DNA of 64,000 nt from Hyphomicrobiales bacterium (GTDB lineage Bacteria; Pseudomonadota; Alphaproteobacteria; Rhizobiales; Rhizobiaceae), in NCBI GenBank assembly GCA_900472175.1, contig UCHD01000012.1, positions 172,191 to 236,190 on the forward strand, in the 5' to 3' direction. How positions within the stretch are numbered: the first letter of the stretch is position 1; every line of letters starts with the position of its first letter. A program made the position numbers and the translations under genes. Below, piece after piece: positions 26,864 to 36,584 of this stretch. Under the pieces are notes generated by a model. It saw only the letters and a program-made list of their open reading frames with translations. It was not told the DNA's origin and did not search any database.

Positions 26864-27145
26864 TTACCAGCGGGTTGTTTCCCCGGGAACAGCCGGTTCA
26901 AGGGCAAGCGCATGCAGTCCCGCGTCGATTTCGGCCTTCAGGACATCATTGATGGCGCGGTGGCGGGCAACGCGGCTCATGCCGATGAAAGCGCTGGAAA
27001 CAATCCGTACCCGCATATGGGTTTCGCCGGTGCCGTCGATATCCGGATGGTGGCCGGCATGCAGATGGCTTTCGTTGACAACAATCAATCGTTCGGGCGA
27101 AAAGGCCGCGGTGAGCTTTGTTTCGATGCGGCTTTGAAGTGACAT
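26864..27145 (-). CDS. bolA: BolA-family protein
   Basis: A 93-residue BolA fold. BolA proteins act with monothiol glutaredoxins in Fe-S/iron signalling and, in some bacteria, affect envelope genes. Conserved segments are VVNESHLHAGH and THMRVRIVSSAFIGMSRVARHRAIND, with the histidines thought to share the Fe-S cluster. Divergent (161 bp) from the DnaJ-like gene, an arrangement I recall from other Rhizobiales. Confidence 0.93.
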   Translation of the reverse strand: MSLQSRIETKLTAAFSPERLIVVNESHLHAGHHPDIDGTGETHMRVRIVSSAFIGMSRVARHRAINDVLKAEIDAGLHALALEPAVPGETTRW

Positions 27146-27306
27146 GTTTTAGCCCCGTTTTTCTGGCTTTTCCGTAGGCATCGGTCTCGAGTGGGCGGCC
27201 TGTGCTGGATTGCTTTTTGCGCGGTGCAAAATGGGTTCACAAAGCCTGTAACATTCCCATTTGTCAATTCTTGTTGTGGCGTCCGCCACGCCCCATAATT
27301 AGCGCC

Positions 27307-27933
27307 ATGAAACTCGATTCAAAATACTTCGACGGGATACGGACGCGCCGCAGGGTGACCCAGAAACCCGAGCCGATGGCACCCAAATGCCAATGGGACG
27401 GGTGCGAGGAAAATGCTGTTCATCGCGCACCCGTGGGCCGCCACGCGGAAAACGAGTTTTTCATGTTCTGCTTCGAGCACGTCAAGGAATACAACAAGGG
27501 CTACAACTACTTTTCCGGCCTCTCCGATAACGAGATCGCCCGCTACCAGAAGGAAGCCATCACCGGCCACCGACCGACATGGACGGTCGGTGTCAACAAA
27601 AATGCCAAGAATGCGCCGCAACAGTCGCATCAGCGCTCGGGTTCCGCTGGTGCGCAGGCCCGCATGCGCGATCCCTTCGGCTTCGTCGATCAGGCGCGCG
27701 CCCGCGCCAACCGGCAGGAACCACGGCTGCGCAAGTTGAAGACATTGGAGGCCAAGGCTTTCGAAACGCTCGGTCTACATGCCAATGCGACTGCGGCAGA
27801 TGTGAAATCTGCCTATAAAGAGCTTGTAAAAAAGCATCACCCCGATGCAAATGGCGGAGACAGGGGATCGGAAGAGCGTTTTCGCGCCGTGATCCAGGCA
27901 TATCAATTGTTAAAACAGGCTGGCTTCTGCTAG
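27307..27933 (+). CDS. DnaJ-domain protein with N-terminal Cys/His motif
   Basis: A 208-residue J-domain protein of unusual layout: the J domain is C-terminal (about 150-208, HPD at 178-180), not N-terminal as in DnaJ, and the zinc-finger and client domains of DnaJ are absent. The N-terminal part has C28-x4-C33 and C55-x2-H58, a possible metal site. The J domain should recruit and stimulate an Hsp70. The ATG at 27307 gives the expected opening MKLDSKYFDGIR. It is followed by cobS; a functional link is not evident. Confidence 0.87.
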   Translation: MKLDSKYFDGIRTRRRVTQKPEPMAPKCQWDGCEENAVHRAPVGRHAENEFFMFCFEHVKEYNKGYNYFSGLSDNEIARYQKEAITGHRPTWTVGVNKNAKNAPQQSHQRSGSAGAQARMRDPFGFVDQARARANRQEPRLRKLKTLEAKAFETLGLHANATAADVKSAYKELVKKHHPDANGGDRGSEERFRAVIQAYQLLKQAGFC

Positions 27934-28023
27934 GAACCCGTTTTATTACGGTCACACATTTATAAAGGCATAGACGGGAACGCCCCCGCTAATCGAGTCA
28001 AGGGGCTTTACCGTGCTGGAGAC

Positions 28024-29022
28024 ATGATGAGCAAGGTAGACCTCGATATTTCCAACCTCCCCGATACGACAGTTTCCGTCCGTGACGTTTTCCGTATCGA
28101 TACCGATCTGCGCGTGCCGGCCTATTCGAAGGCCGATGCCTATGTGCCGGATCTCGATCCCGACTATCTCTTCGACCGCGAGACGACGCTCGCCATTCTC
28201 GCAGGCTTTGCGCACAATCGCCGCGTCATGGTCTCCGGCTATCACGGCACCGGCAAGTCGACCCATATCGAGCAGGTCGCGGCCCGCCTCAACTGGCCCT
28301 GCGTACGCGTCAACCTCGACAGCCATGTCAGCCGTATCGATCTCGTTGGCAAGGACGCCATCGTCGTCAAGGATGGCATGCAGGTTACCGAATTCAAGGA
28401 CGGCATCCTGCCCTGGGCCTACCAGCACAATGTCGCGCTCGTCTTCGACGAATACGACGCCGGCCGCCCGGACGTGATGTTCGTCATCCAGCGCGTGCTG
28501 GAATCCTCCGGCCGCCTGACGCTGCTCGACCAGAGCCGGGTCATTCGCCCGCACCCGGCTTTCCGCCTGTTCGCAACGGCCAACACCGTCGGTCTCGGCG
28601 ATACGACCGGCCTCTATCACGGCACGCAGCAGATCAACCAGGCGCAGATGGACCGCTGGTCGATCGTCACCACGCTGAACTACCTGCCGCATGACAACGA
28701 AGTCGATATCGTTGCCGCCAAGGTCAAGGGCTTCACCAAGGATCGCGGCCGCGACACCGTCTCGAAGATGGTCCGCGTTGCCGATCTCACCCGTGCAGCC
28801 TTCATCAACGGCGACCTGTCGACCGTCATGAGCCCGCGTACCGTCATCACCTGGGCTGAAAACGCACATATCTTCGGCGATATCGCTTTCGCTTTCCGTG
28901 TCACCTTCCTCAACAAGTGCGACGAGCTTGAGCGTGCACTGGTGGCGGAGCACTATCAGCGCGCCTTCGGCGTCGAGCTGAAGGAAAGTGCTGCCAATAT
29001 CGTGCTCGAAGCCACGGCCTGA
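28024..29022 (+). CDS. cobS: cobaltochelatase subunit CobS
   Basis: CobS is the AAA+ ATPase subunit of the aerobic cobaltochelatase CobNST, which inserts cobalt into hydrogenobyrinate a,c-diamide. It has 332 residues with Walker [10 protein letters not shown] (72-80), Walker B ALVFDEYD (about 138-145) and the sensor region [11 protein letters not shown]. Two adjacent ATGs open the gene; either may be used. It is 3 bp from cobT. cobN is not in this window. The J-domain gene upstream ends 90 bp before. Confidence 0.95.
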   Translation: MMSKVDLDISNLPDTTVSVRDVFRIDTDLRVPAYSKADAYVPDLDPDYLFDRETTLAILAGFAHNRRVMVSGYHGTGKSTHIEQVAARLNWPCVRVNLDSHVSRIDLVGKDAIVVKDGMQVTEFKDGILPWAYQHNVALVFDEYDAGRPDVMFVIQRVLESSGRLTLLDQSRVIRPHPAFRLFATANTVGLGDTTGLYHGTQQINQAQMDRWSIVTTLNYLPHDNEVDIVAAKVKGFTKDRGRDTVSKMVRVADLTRAAFINGDLSTVMSPRTVITWAENAHIFGDIAFAFRVTFLNKCDELERALVAEHYQRAFGVELKESAANIVLEATA

Positions 29023-29025
29023 TCC

Positions 29026-30930
29026 ATGGCAGGCCGGGGCGACAATTCGAAAGCAAGGCCGGCCGGTGTCGTGGATGTGGAGCCATTCCGCCGCGCACTG
29101 ACCGGTTGCATCCGCTCGATTGCCGGGGATTCGGAAATCGAGGTCGTGTTTGCCAACGAGCGCCCGGGCCTTTCCGGCGAGCGCATGCGGCTGCCCGAAA
29201 TTTCCAAGCGGCCGACACGCCAGGAACTTGCGGTCACCCGCGGGCTTGGCGATTCGATGGCTCTTCGCAAGGCCTGCCACGATGCCCGCATCCACGCGAC
29301 CATGGCCCCGCAGGGGGCTGATGCGCGCGGCGTCTTCGATGCCGTCGAGCAGGCGCGCGTCGAGGCGATCGGTTCGTTGCGCATGACCGGCGTAGCCAGC
29401 AATCTCACCTCGATGCTGGATGAAAAATACGCCCGCGCCAATTTCGGCAACATCGACCGGCAGGCGGATGCGCCGCTCGAAGAAGCCGTTGCGCTGATCG
29501 TGCGTGAAAAACTGACCGGCCAGAAGCCGCCTGCGTCGGCCGGCAAGGTGCTCGATCTCTGGCGCGATTTCATCGAAGAAAAAGCTGCCGGCGACATGAA
29601 AGAGCTGTCCGCCGCGGTCAACGACCAGCAGGCGTTTGCCCGTGTCGTGCGCAACATGCTGACGTCGATGGAGATGGCCGAGAAATACGGCGACGAGGAT
29701 GTCGAGCCGGACGATCAGGAAAGCCAGACAGACGAGGACCAGCCGCGCAGCCAGGAGCAGGATGAAAACAGCTCCGACGAGGATGCCGGGTCCGACGCAG
29801 CGCCCGCCGACGAGAACGAATCTGCCGACGAGCAGATGGACGAAGGCGAAATGGACGGCGCCGAGATTTCCGAAGAGGAAATGTCGGATGACGGCGAGGA
29901 CGACAGCGAGACACCGGGCGAGGTCAAGCGGCCGAACCATCCCTTCGACGATTTCAACGAGAAGGTCGACTACGGCGTCTTCACCGAGGAATTCGACGAA
30001 ACCACCACGGCCGAAGAGCTTTGCGACGAGGCCGAACTCGACCGCCTGCGTGCCTTCCTCGACAAGCAACTAGCCCATTTGCAGGGTGCCGTCGGCCGTC
30101 TCGCCAACCGGTTGCAGCGCCGCCTGATGGCGCAGCAGAACCGTTCCTGGGAATTCGACCTGGAGGAAGGTTATCTCGACTCAGCGCGGCTGACGCGCAT
30201 GATCATCGACCCGATGCAGCCGCTGTCCTTCAAGCGGGAAAAGGATACCAATTTCCGCGACACGGTTGTGACGTTGCTGATCGACAATTCCGGCTCGATG
30301 CGCGGCCGGCCGATCACGGTTGCCGCCACCTGCGCCGACATCCTGGCCCGCACGCTGGAACGTTGCGGCGTCAAGGTCGAGATTCTTGGCTTCACCACCA
30401 AGGCCTGGAAGGGCGGGCAATCGCGTGAAAAATGGCTGGCCAGCGGCAAGCCGCAGACACCGGGCCGCCTCAACGATCTGCGCCACATCATCTACAAGTC
30501 TGCAGATGCCCCGTGGCGCCGCGCGCGCCGCAATCTCGGCCTGATGATGCGCGAAGGCCTGCTGAAGGAAAACATCGACGGTGAAGCACTGATCTGGGCG
30601 CACAACCGCCTGCTCGGCCGTTCCGAGCAGCGCCGCATCCTGATGATGATATCGGATGGTGCGCCGGTCGATGATTCCACGCTGTCGGTCAATCCGGGCA
30701 ATTATCTCGAGCGGCACCTGCGCGCCGTCATCGAACAGATCGAGACGCGTTCGCCGGTCGAATTGCTGGCGATCGGTATCGGTCACGATGTGACGCGCTA
30801 CTACCGCAAGGCCGTGACCATCGTCGACGCCGACGAACTGGCAGGCGCGATGACCGAGCAGCTTGCCTCGTTGTTCGACGACGAGAGTTCGCGGCGCCGG
30901 GCTGCCCCTGCACGGCGGCGTGCGAGCTGA
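29026..30930 (+). CDS. cobT: cobaltochelatase subunit CobT
   Basis: CobT (634 residues) pairs with CobS in a two-ring AAA+ complex driving cobalt insertion by CobN. It has an N-terminal CobT region, a strongly acidic linker (about residues 222-302, long runs of D/E) and a C-terminal von Willebrand A domain with the MIDAS motif DNSGSM at about 420-425 and a later [12 protein letters not shown]. Normal length and domain order; immediately downstream of cobS, so co-expressed. Confidence 0.95.
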   Translation: MAGRGDNSKARPAGVVDVEPFRRALTGCIRSIAGDSEIEVVFANERPGLSGERMRLPEISKRPTRQELAVTRGLGDSMALRKACHDARIHATMAPQGADARGVFDAVEQARVEAIGSLRMTGVASNLTSMLDEKYARANFGNIDRQADAPLEEAVALIVREKLTGQKPPASAGKVLDLWRDFIEEKAAGDMKELSAAVNDQQAFARVVRNMLTSMEMAEKYGDEDVEPDDQESQTDEDQPRSQEQDENSSDEDAGSDAAPADENESADEQMDEGEMDGAEISEEEMSDDGEDDSETPGEVKRPNHPFDDFNEKVDYGVFTEEFDETTTAEELCDEAELDRLRAFLDKQLAHLQGAVGRLANRLQRRLMAQQNRSWEFDLEEGYLDSARLTRMIIDPMQPLSFKREKDTNFRDTVVTLLIDNSGSMRGRPITVAATCADILARTLERCGVKVEILGFTTKAWKGGQSREKWLASGKPQTPGRLNDLRHIIYKSADAPWRRARRNLGLMMREGLLKENIDGEALIWAHNRLLGRSEQRRILMMISDGAPVDDSTLSVNPGNYLERHLRAVIEQIETRSPVELLAIGIGHDVTRYYRKAVTIVDADELAGAMTEQLASLFDDESSRRRAAPARRRAS

Positions 30931-31043
30931 CAATAGTGTCTGACCGGGATGCTGAGCGGCATCCCGGTCTTGCCTGCCATATTTGCATGTTGATTTTTCG
31001 GAGCCGCTTAGCGCTCCATGCCGGCCTGCCGGAAGGACGTCTT

Positions 31044-32060
31044 TTGAAAGCGACACTGATCCAGGCCGCCACCTTATCCCTGCTTCTGGCCGTCGCTCCG
31101 GCGGTGGCCGCTCCGTTGGCGCCTTCGGAAATCGTTCCGGTGAAAAGCCGGCAGATCGAAAACTTCAAGATCGGTTCGGACCAGAAACTGTTCGGCAAGC
31201 TGGAATTCATCGGCGGCATCGAGATGTCGTCGTCGAATGCCCTGCTTGGGGCGATCTCGTCGATCCGCTTTCGCCCCGACCGGAAATCCTTCCTGGCGAT
31301 CATGGATACCGGCCACTGGGTCGAAGGCGCAATCGAGCGCGACCAGCAGGGGCGGCTGGCCGGTACCAGCGATCTGACGGTCACCTCGATGATCGATGCC
31401 AATGGCCGCTCCGAGCAGGTCAAGGAGCGGATGGACTGCGAGGGCGTGGCGCTGCGCGATGGGATGGTCCTTGCCAGCTACGAGGGGCTTCATCGCGTCG
31501 ATGCCTATCCGGATCCCGGCTTTGCCCAGTCCGGCCCGGTCGCAACCCTGCCTTTGCTGATTCCGGTCAAATCGCTGCGCGGCAATCGTGGGCTCGAAAC
31601 CATCGCCGTTGCACCGAAGGACAGCCCGCTTGCGGGCGGCGTTACCGTTGTGTCCGAACTGAGCTTCGACAAGAGCGGCCATCTTCTGGCGGCCGTCCTC
31701 GACGGTCCGCGCAAGGGCATTTTTGGTGTCGTTCGCAAAGGTCCGTTTGCGGTGACCGATGGCGCATTTCTGCCGAATGGCGATCTCCTGATTCTCGAGC
31801 GCCGCTTCTCATTTGCCGAGGGCATCGGCATGCAGATCCGCCGCATCAAGGGGGACGATATCAAGCCGGGCGCGATCGTCGATGGCGAAATCCTGCTCAA
31901 CGCCGACATGGGCTACCAGATCGACAACATGGAAGGTCTGGACGTTATCGCCGAGCCTGGCGGTGATATCCGCCTCATCCTTGTTTCCGACGACAATCAT
32001 TCCATCCTCGAGCGGAACCTGATGCTGGAATTCCGGTTGGTCGAACAGAATCCAGCGTAA
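31044..32060 (+). CDS. esterase-like activity of phytase family protein, secreted
   Basis: A 338-residue protein of the phytase-associated esterase-like family, predicted periplasmic. It looks like a beta-propeller: repeated strands such as SIRFRPDRKSFLAIMDTG, CEGVALRDGMVLASYEG, LETIAVAPKD and NMEGLDVIAEPGGDIRLILVSDDN. I prefer the TTG start at 31044, which follows GGAAGGA and leads straight into a signal peptide (MKATLIQAATLSLLLAVAPAVAA); ATGs at 30936 and 30987 lack good ribosome-binding sites. The substrate is unknown. Confidence 0.82.
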   Translation: MKATLIQAATLSLLLAVAPAVAAPLAPSEIVPVKSRQIENFKIGSDQKLFGKLEFIGGIEMSSSNALLGAISSIRFRPDRKSFLAIMDTGHWVEGAIERDQQGRLAGTSDLTVTSMIDANGRSEQVKERMDCEGVALRDGMVLASYEGLHRVDAYPDPGFAQSGPVATLPLLIPVKSLRGNRGLETIAVAPKDSPLAGGVTVVSELSFDKSGHLLAAVLDGPRKGIFGVVRKGPFAVTDGAFLPNGDLLILERRFSFAEGIGMQIRRIKGDDIKPGAIVDGEILLNADMGYQIDNMEGLDVIAEPGGDIRLILVSDDNHSILERNLMLEFRLVEQNPA

Positions 32061-32061
32061 G

Positions 32062-32096
32062 AAAAAACCCGCATCACGGGGTGATGCGGGCTCGAT
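32062..32096. terminator. bidirectional terminator between convergent genes
   Basis: The arms CCCGCATCAC and GTGATGCGGG (32068-32077, 32081-32090) form a 10-bp perfect stem with a 3-nt loop. Six A residues precede it on the plus strand, giving a T-run for minus-strand yhhQ transcripts; a weaker T-rich tail follows on the plus strand. Confidence 0.85.
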
Positions 32097-32118
32097 TTCT
32101 TTATTGCCTATTCCGGGA

Positions 32119-32757
32119 TTAGGCGTTTGCCTTGACGCCCGGCATCGGCTTGATGACGTTCATCAGAGCGCCATAGGGCAACAGCATCACTAGGCCGACG
32201 ATGATCTTGACGCTGAGGTCGCCGAGCGCCCAGGAGATCCAGCGCGGTGCTTCCGCAGTCATCACGCCGAGGATCGGGGCGCTTTCCAGCGCAAAAGGTT
32301 CGTTCGGGCCGAAGAAGACGAAGACCGCTGCAAAGGCGAACGAGAAGAAGATCGCCGTATCAAGCAAGGAGCCGAGCAGCGAGCCGAGCAGCGGCGCACG
32401 CCACCAGCTCTGTGCCCGCAGTCTGTTGAACACCGAAATGTCGAGAAGCTGGCCGAACAGGAAAGCGGAGCCGGACGCGATCGCGATGCGCGGCGAGGCG
32501 ACCAGCACCGACAGCGCGATGGCGACGGCAAAGCCGGCGAAAACCACCTTGCGGGCGGTACGCGGTCCGAACTGGCGATTGGTGAGATCGGTGACGAGAA
32601 AGGCGATCGGGTAGCTGAATGCGCCGAAGGTCAGGAGATCACCCAGCTGCATGCCGGCGATTGAGCCGGGCAGGGGGTACTGGACCAGGATATTGGAGGC
32701 TACGACCACGAGGGTCATCAGCGCGACATAGGTTAGGAACGTGCGGTTTGTCAGCAT
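32119..32757 (-). CDS. yhhQ: queuosine precursor transporter (YhhQ/VUT family)
   Basis: A 212-residue membrane protein of the VUT/YhhQ family, which imports queuosine precursors such as preQ0/preQ1 for tRNA modification. About six hydrophobic helices are visible; the family segment PIAFLVTDLTNRQFGPRTARKVVFAGF is clear. The ATG at 32757 is chosen; the frame extends to 32805 with hydrophilic residues. I looked upstream for a preQ1 riboswitch and did not recognise one. Terminators bracket the gene, so it is probably monocistronic. Confidence 0.88.
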   Translation of the reverse strand: MLTNRTFLTYVALMTLVVVASNILVQYPLPGSIAGMQLGDLLTFGAFSYPIAFLVTDLTNRQFGPRTARKVVFAGFAVAIALSVLVASPRIAIASGSAFLFGQLLDISVFNRLRAQSWWRAPLLGSLLGSLLDTAIFFSFAFAAVFVFFGPNEPFALESAPILGVMTAEAPRWISWALGDLSVKIIVGLVMLLPYGALMNVIKPMPGVKANA

Positions 32758-32860
32758 TTTTTTATCCTGGGGTATGCCACCAGTTGGAGTCATCTGAATC
32801 CACAATTCACCGCGCGTTGAGCCCGGTAAGCCATGAACGGTTTACGGTCAATCTAACACG

Positions 32861-32894
32861 AGAAAAAGGCTCGCCGGTTGCCCTGGCAAGCCTT
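32861..32894 (-). terminator. rho-independent terminator of rpmB
   Basis: On the minus strand, AAGGCTTGCC and GGCGAGCCTT form a 10-bp stem (one wobble pair) around a 9-nt loop, followed by TTTC. It starts 26 bp after the rpmB stop. Confidence 0.85.
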
Positions 32895-32920
32895 CTAATC
32901 TCTGTAGTCAAGTGTGCCGA

Positions 32921-33217
32921 TTAAGCGGCGACGGCTTCAGCCGTCTTCTTGACGATCTGGCGGCGCAGCAGGCGAGCGCGCATCGACAGCTCGACTTCGT
33001 CAGCCTTGATCAGGAATGCGTCGAGACCACCGCGGTGTTCAACCGAACGCAGAGCTGCGGCCGAAACGCGCAGACGGTAACGCTGGCCGAGCACGTCGGA
33101 AATCAACGTAACCTGGCACAGGTTCGGAAGGAACTTGCGCTTGGTCTTGTTGTTTGCGTGGCTCACATTGTTGCCCGACTGGACGCCCTTGCCGGTCAAT
33201 TCGCAACTACGGGACAT
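32921..33217 (-). CDS. rpmB: 50S ribosomal protein L28
   Basis: L28, 98 residues, a structural protein of the large ribosomal subunit. The N-terminus [20 protein letters not shown] and the segment [11 protein letters not shown] are diagnostic. The start at 33217 is certain from homology; the frame runs on upstream to 33391 without meaning. Unlike many bacteria, rpmB here is not with rpmG. It has its own strong promoter and terminator. Confidence 0.97.
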   Translation of the reverse strand: MSRSCELTGKGVQSGNNVSHANNKTKRKFLPNLCQVTLISDVLGQRYRLRVSAAALRSVEHRGGLDAFLIKADEVELSMRARLLRRQIVKKTAEAVAA

Positions 33218-33586
33218 GATGCACCTATTTTTCTTTTCGCCTTCGGTCCATGCGTTGGCGGGCCATAAGCCCAGGCCGCATTCCGTTGGCCATGATTGGA
33301 AAGTTGCGGTTCTATAGTCAGCGAGAGCCGCGGCGTCAAGCCAAACCTTCGTTTTCCGGGAAAAACTCTTGAGAAACGCGGGGTCTATCAAGCCGGAGAT
33401 GCCGTTCGGTTCAGATTCTTTCAGTGCCTATACATCTTTCCTGCGGCCAATTCCACTTTATTGCTCCATGGGTTAAGCCTTGGGGCAAAAGCGGGTTTTC
33501 CGGCGCAGAAATGCCGCAAACCCGCCCTATCGCCTAAGCGAAGTGAACGGACGTGTCGCATCAGCGAAAATGGAAGGGCATCTGGA
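33218..33586. other. 369-bp intergenic region between divergent rpmB and DUF3108 genes
   Basis: It holds the rpmB promoter (33311-33339). The plus-strand half contains an inverted repeat at about 33485-33522 (GCGGGTTT ... AAACCCGC with inner GGC/GCC pairs) with no T-run, possibly a structured leader of the DUF3108 transcript. No additional gene was recognised. Confidence 0.55.
33311..33339 (-). promoter_or_regulatory. sigma-70 promoter of rpmB
   Basis: On the minus strand, -35 TTGACG (33339-33334), a 17-bp spacer and -10 TATAGA (33316-33311), giving a leader of about 90 nt before the rpmB start. Confidence 0.75.
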
Positions 33587-34363
33587 ATGAACTGGCGCAA
33601 CGGTCTTTCGGCGCTTCTGGCATTGGCCACGGCTACGTTTTCCACAGGCACGGCCCATGCCGTCGATGTGACGCATACGACGGACTACAGCATCTCGCTT
33701 GCCGGCCTACCGATTGCCAAGGCCTCGTTCTATACCGAGTTAAACGACAAGCGCTACACCATTTCCGGCACGATGAATTCCGCCGGCCTTGCCGATATCT
33801 TCGCCAAGACCTCGGGCGAGACCTCGGTCTCCGGCACCGTCGGCCGTGACCAGTTGAGCGCCTCGGAATACCGGGTCAAGTATCAGAGCGGCAAGAAGGG
33901 CCGGGCGATCGACGTCCAGTTCCGCGACGGCGATGTCGTGTCCGCGTCGATGAGGCCGCCGCGCAAGATTCCGAAGAACTGGGTGCCGGTCACCAAGGCG
34001 GATATGCGCAATGTCGTCGATCCGCTTTCCGGCCTGATCTTTCCCGCCGATACACGGGTCTGCCCGAAAAGCGTGCCGGTCTTCGACGGCGAATCGCGCA
34101 TGGATCTGAAACTCTCGCCAAAGGGCACGAAGCCCTTCAAGACCGAAGGTTTCCAAGGCGACGTCATTGTCTGCGGCATCAAGTTCGTGCCGAAATCCGG
34201 CTACCGCAAGGGGCGCGATGACGTCGATTACCTGCGCAAGCTGGAAACCATGGAAATCTGGTTTGCCAAGGCCGATGCGGTGAATGTATATGCCCCGGTC
34301 TACGTCCGTATCCCGACCAGCTACGGCCCGGTTACCATCTGGGCGACGCGGTTCGGAAGCTGA
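33587..34363 (+). CDS. DUF3108 domain protein, periplasmic
   Basis: A 258-residue protein with a signal peptide (about 1-25, ending GTAHA) and one DUF3108 domain of beta-rich character (DYSISLAGLPIAKASF, YTISGTMNSAGLADIF). Two cysteines (in DTRVCPKS and VIVCGIKF) could pair. The function of the family is unknown. The start at 33587 leads directly into the signal peptide, with AAGGG upstream. Divergent from rpmB and followed by the DMT exporter gene after 27 bp. Confidence 0.88.
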   Translation: MNWRNGLSALLALATATFSTGTAHAVDVTHTTDYSISLAGLPIAKASFYTELNDKRYTISGTMNSAGLADIFAKTSGETSVSGTVGRDQLSASEYRVKYQSGKKGRAIDVQFRDGDVVSASMRPPRKIPKNWVPVTKADMRNVVDPLSGLIFPADTRVCPKSVPVFDGESRMDLKLSPKGTKPFKTEGFQGDVIVCGIKFVPKSGYRKGRDDVDYLRKLETMEIWFAKADAVNVYAPVYVRIPTSYGPVTIWATRFGS

Positions 34364-34390
34364 CGATCCATTCAGGCCGGGGGGCAGGGT

Positions 34391-35281
34391 ATGAAAGTCA
34401 AGGCAACGCTGATCGGCTTTTCGGCGATCCTGATGTGGTCGCTTTTGGCTCTGATGACCGCCGCGTCCGGCACCATGCCACCCTTCCAGCTTTCGGCTAT
34501 CTGCTTTTCCATCGGCAGCATTCCCGGCCTCGTGGTACTGGCGCTCAAGCCTGAGCGTCTGGCGCTGCTGAAGCAGCCCGCAAAGGTCTGGATCGTCGGC
34601 ATTGCCGGGCTGTTCGGTTACCACTTCCTCTATTTTACCGCGCTTCGGAATGCCCCTGCTGTCGAGGCCGGGTTGATCGCCTATCTCTGGCCGTTGCTGA
34701 TCGTTGTCGGTTCTGCCCTTTTGCCGGGCGAGCGGCTGCGCTGGTATCATGTCGCCGGTGCCATTTGTGGCCTCGCCGGCACGATCCTGATCGTGGCGCG
34801 CAATGGCGTCCAGTTCGATGATGCCTATGTCATGGGTTATGGTGCGGCTCTGGCCTGTGCCTTCACCTGGTCCGGCTATTCGCTGCTGACGCGCCGATTC
34901 GAGGCCGTCTCGACGGATGTCGTCACCGGCTTCTGCTTGGCAACGGCGGCCCTGTCTTTCCTGTGCCACCTTGGCCTCGAAACGACGGTCTGGCCTGAAA
35001 CGGCAACACAGTGGATCGCGGTGGCGGGTCTCGGCCTGTTGCCGGTCGGCGCGGCCTTCTATGCCTGGGACTATGGCGTCAAGAACGGCAATATCCAGAT
35101 TCTTGGCGTCGCCAGTTATGCGGCGCCGGTTCTCTCGACGCTGATCCTGATCGTTTTCGGCTTCGCAGAGCCATCCTGGCGGATCGCGCTGGCTTGCCTG
35201 TTCGTGACCGGCGGCGCGGTTCTGGCGGCCAAGGACGTCATTTTTCGCGACCGCTCCAGCGCCGCACAGCCCGCCGAATAG
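34391..35281 (+). CDS. DMT/EamA-family transporter (YddG-like)
   Basis: A 296-residue integral membrane protein with about ten helices and two EamA repeats, of the drug/metabolite transporter superfamily. The pattern (FSAILMWSLLALMTAASG at the start, then LFGYHFLYFTALRNAPAVEAGLIAYLWPLLIV) is close to YddG, an aromatic amino-acid exporter, so export of amino acids or similar metabolites is likely but the substrate is not certain. GGGGCAGGGT precedes the ATG. Confidence 0.85.
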   Translation: MKVKATLIGFSAILMWSLLALMTAASGTMPPFQLSAICFSIGSIPGLVVLALKPERLALLKQPAKVWIVGIAGLFGYHFLYFTALRNAPAVEAGLIAYLWPLLIVVGSALLPGERLRWYHVAGAICGLAGTILIVARNGVQFDDAYVMGYGAALACAFTWSGYSLLTRRFEAVSTDVVTGFCLATAALSFLCHLGLETTVWPETATQWIAVAGLGLLPVGAAFYAWDYGVKNGNIQILGVASYAAPVLSTLILIVFGFAEPSWRIALACLFVTGGAVLAAKDVIFRDRSSAAQPAE

Positions 35282-35283
35282 GA

Positions 35284-35727
35284 TCACGCCTTGGGCGGCT
35301 GCCAGTCCGGCGGGGCCATTTCAAACGCCGAGAAGTCAAAGCCGGGAGAAACCGTGCAGCCGACCAGCGTCCAGGCGCCGAGCGAGGTTGCCGATTGCCA
35401 CCAGTTGGCGGGGACGATTGCCTGCGGCCTCTCGCCGGTCAGGATATTCGAGCCGAGCGTGACGGTGGTGGCCGGTTTGCCGTCCTCGGCAATGCTGAGC
35501 GCCAGCGGGGCCCCGGCATAGAAGTGCCAGACCTCGGCCGCATCACGCACGCGGTGCCAATGCGACCGCTCGCCGCGCTCCAGAAGATAATAGATGGCCG
35601 TCGAGTGGCCGCGTGGACCGCCCGCCTTGTCCTTGAAGGTCTGGATGTACCAGCCACCTTCCGGATGGCGCTCCATTTTCAGTGTTTCAATGATGGCTTG
35701 CGCCGACAGCGGCAGTTGAACATCCAT
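35284..35727 (-). CDS. DUF985 cupin-domain protein
   Basis: A 147-residue single-domain cupin (DUF985/cupin_5). Conserved segments are HPEGGWYIQTF, STAIYYLLERGERSHWHRV, EVWHFYAG and GCTVSPGFDFSAFE. The histidines of SHWH and EVWH could bind a metal. The function is unknown; it may be an isomerase or a sugar-nucleotide-binding protein. Its ATG overlaps the gloB stop by one base, so it is translated from the gloB transcript. Confidence 0.88.
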   Translation of the reverse strand: MDVQLPLSAQAIIETLKMERHPEGGWYIQTFKDKAGGPRGHSTAIYYLLERGERSHWHRVRDAAEVWHFYAGAPLALSIAEDGKPATTVTLGSNILTGERPQAIVPANWWQSATSLGAWTLVGCTVSPGFDFSAFEMAPPDWQPPKA

Positions 35728-36497
35728 CAGAAATTGTCCTTGCGCTTGCGGATTTCGGCAAAGACCTCGGCGTTCGATGCGTTCTGCAATCCCAGATGTG
35801 CCCGTATTCCGGCATCATGCGGCCGCAGGAAAGGGTTGGTTTCCTTTTCCAGCCCCAGCGTCGTCGGCGCGGTGAAGCCACCCTTGGCCCGCAAAGCCTC
35901 AATTTCGGCTGCTCGCGACTTCAACGCCTCGTTCGCGGGATCCACGGTCACCGCGAACCGCGCGTTGGAAAGCGTATATTCGTGACCGAAATAGACGACG
36001 GTATCGTCCGGCAACGCCATCAGTTTCTGCAACGAGGCCCACATCTGCGCCGGCGTCCCCTCAAACAGGCGGCCGCAGCCAAGAGCAAACAGCGTGTCGG
36101 CGGAAAACAGCAGCTTGTCGTCGGGAAAATAGAAACAGATATGCCCGGCCGTATGTCCCGGTGTTTCGAAAACATGCACCTTGTGACCGGCAAACTCGAA
36201 ATCGCCGCCGTCGCCGATGGTCCTGTCGATGCCGGGGATTTTCGAGGCCTCATTTTCCGGGCCGATGATCGTCGCATCATAGCGCGTCTTCAGCGCCAGA
36301 TTGGCGTCGACATGATCCGGGTGATGATGGGTGGTGAGGATATGGGTCAGTGTCCACCCGCGCCGTTTCAGCGCAGCCAGAATGGCTGCCTCCTCCGGCG
36401 CGTCGATCGAGGCGGTGGCGCCGCTTGCCGGATCGTGGATCAGCACGCCGAAATTATCGGTGCGGCACGGGAAGAGTTCGATATCGAGCTTGGCCAT
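35727..36497 (-). CDS. gloB: hydroxyacylglutathione hydrolase (glyoxalase II)
   Basis: GloB hydrolyses S-lactoylglutathione to D-lactate and glutathione, completing methylglyoxal detoxification. This metallo-beta-lactamase fold has THHHPDH at residues 56-62, the HTAGH metal ligand, the [14 protein letters not shown] segment and FGHEYT. It has 256 residues, normal for the family, with the C-terminal glutathione-binding helices ending [18 protein letters not shown]. It heads a two-gene unit with the cupin and is divergent from the methyltransferase gene. Confidence 0.95.
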   Translation of the reverse strand: MAKLDIELFPCRTDNFGVLIHDPASGATASIDAPEEAAILAALKRRGWTLTHILTTHHHPDHVDANLALKTRYDATIIGPENEASKIPGIDRTIGDGGDFEFAGHKVHVFETPGHTAGHICFYFPDDKLLFSADTLFALGCGRLFEGTPAQMWASLQKLMALPDDTVVYFGHEYTLSNARFAVTVDPANEALKSRAAEIEALRAKGGFTAPTTLGLEKETNPFLRPHDAGIRAHLGLQNASNAEVFAEIRKRKDNF

Positions 36498-36584
36498 GAT
36501 GGAATTCCTGCAGAGGACATGTCGTTGTGGCGAATGTAGTCAGCGCCGCCTTGAAGTCCACCCGTTCCAGTCTAACATGAGGGT

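Noticed and set aside
27934-28023. Cobalamin riboswitch before cobS
   Set aside because: The gap is only 90 bp and lacks the B12 box.
27952-30069. 705-codon open frame on the minus strand
   Set aside because: It is opposite cobS and most of cobT, whose motifs are unmistakable; the frame is an antisense artefact.
32758-32860. preQ1 riboswitch before yhhQ
   Set aside because: No match to the preQ1-I or -II consensus could be seen.
33485-33522. GC-rich inverted repeat upstream of the DUF3108 gene as a terminator
   Set aside because: No T-run and no gene ends before it; mentioned only as possible leader structure.
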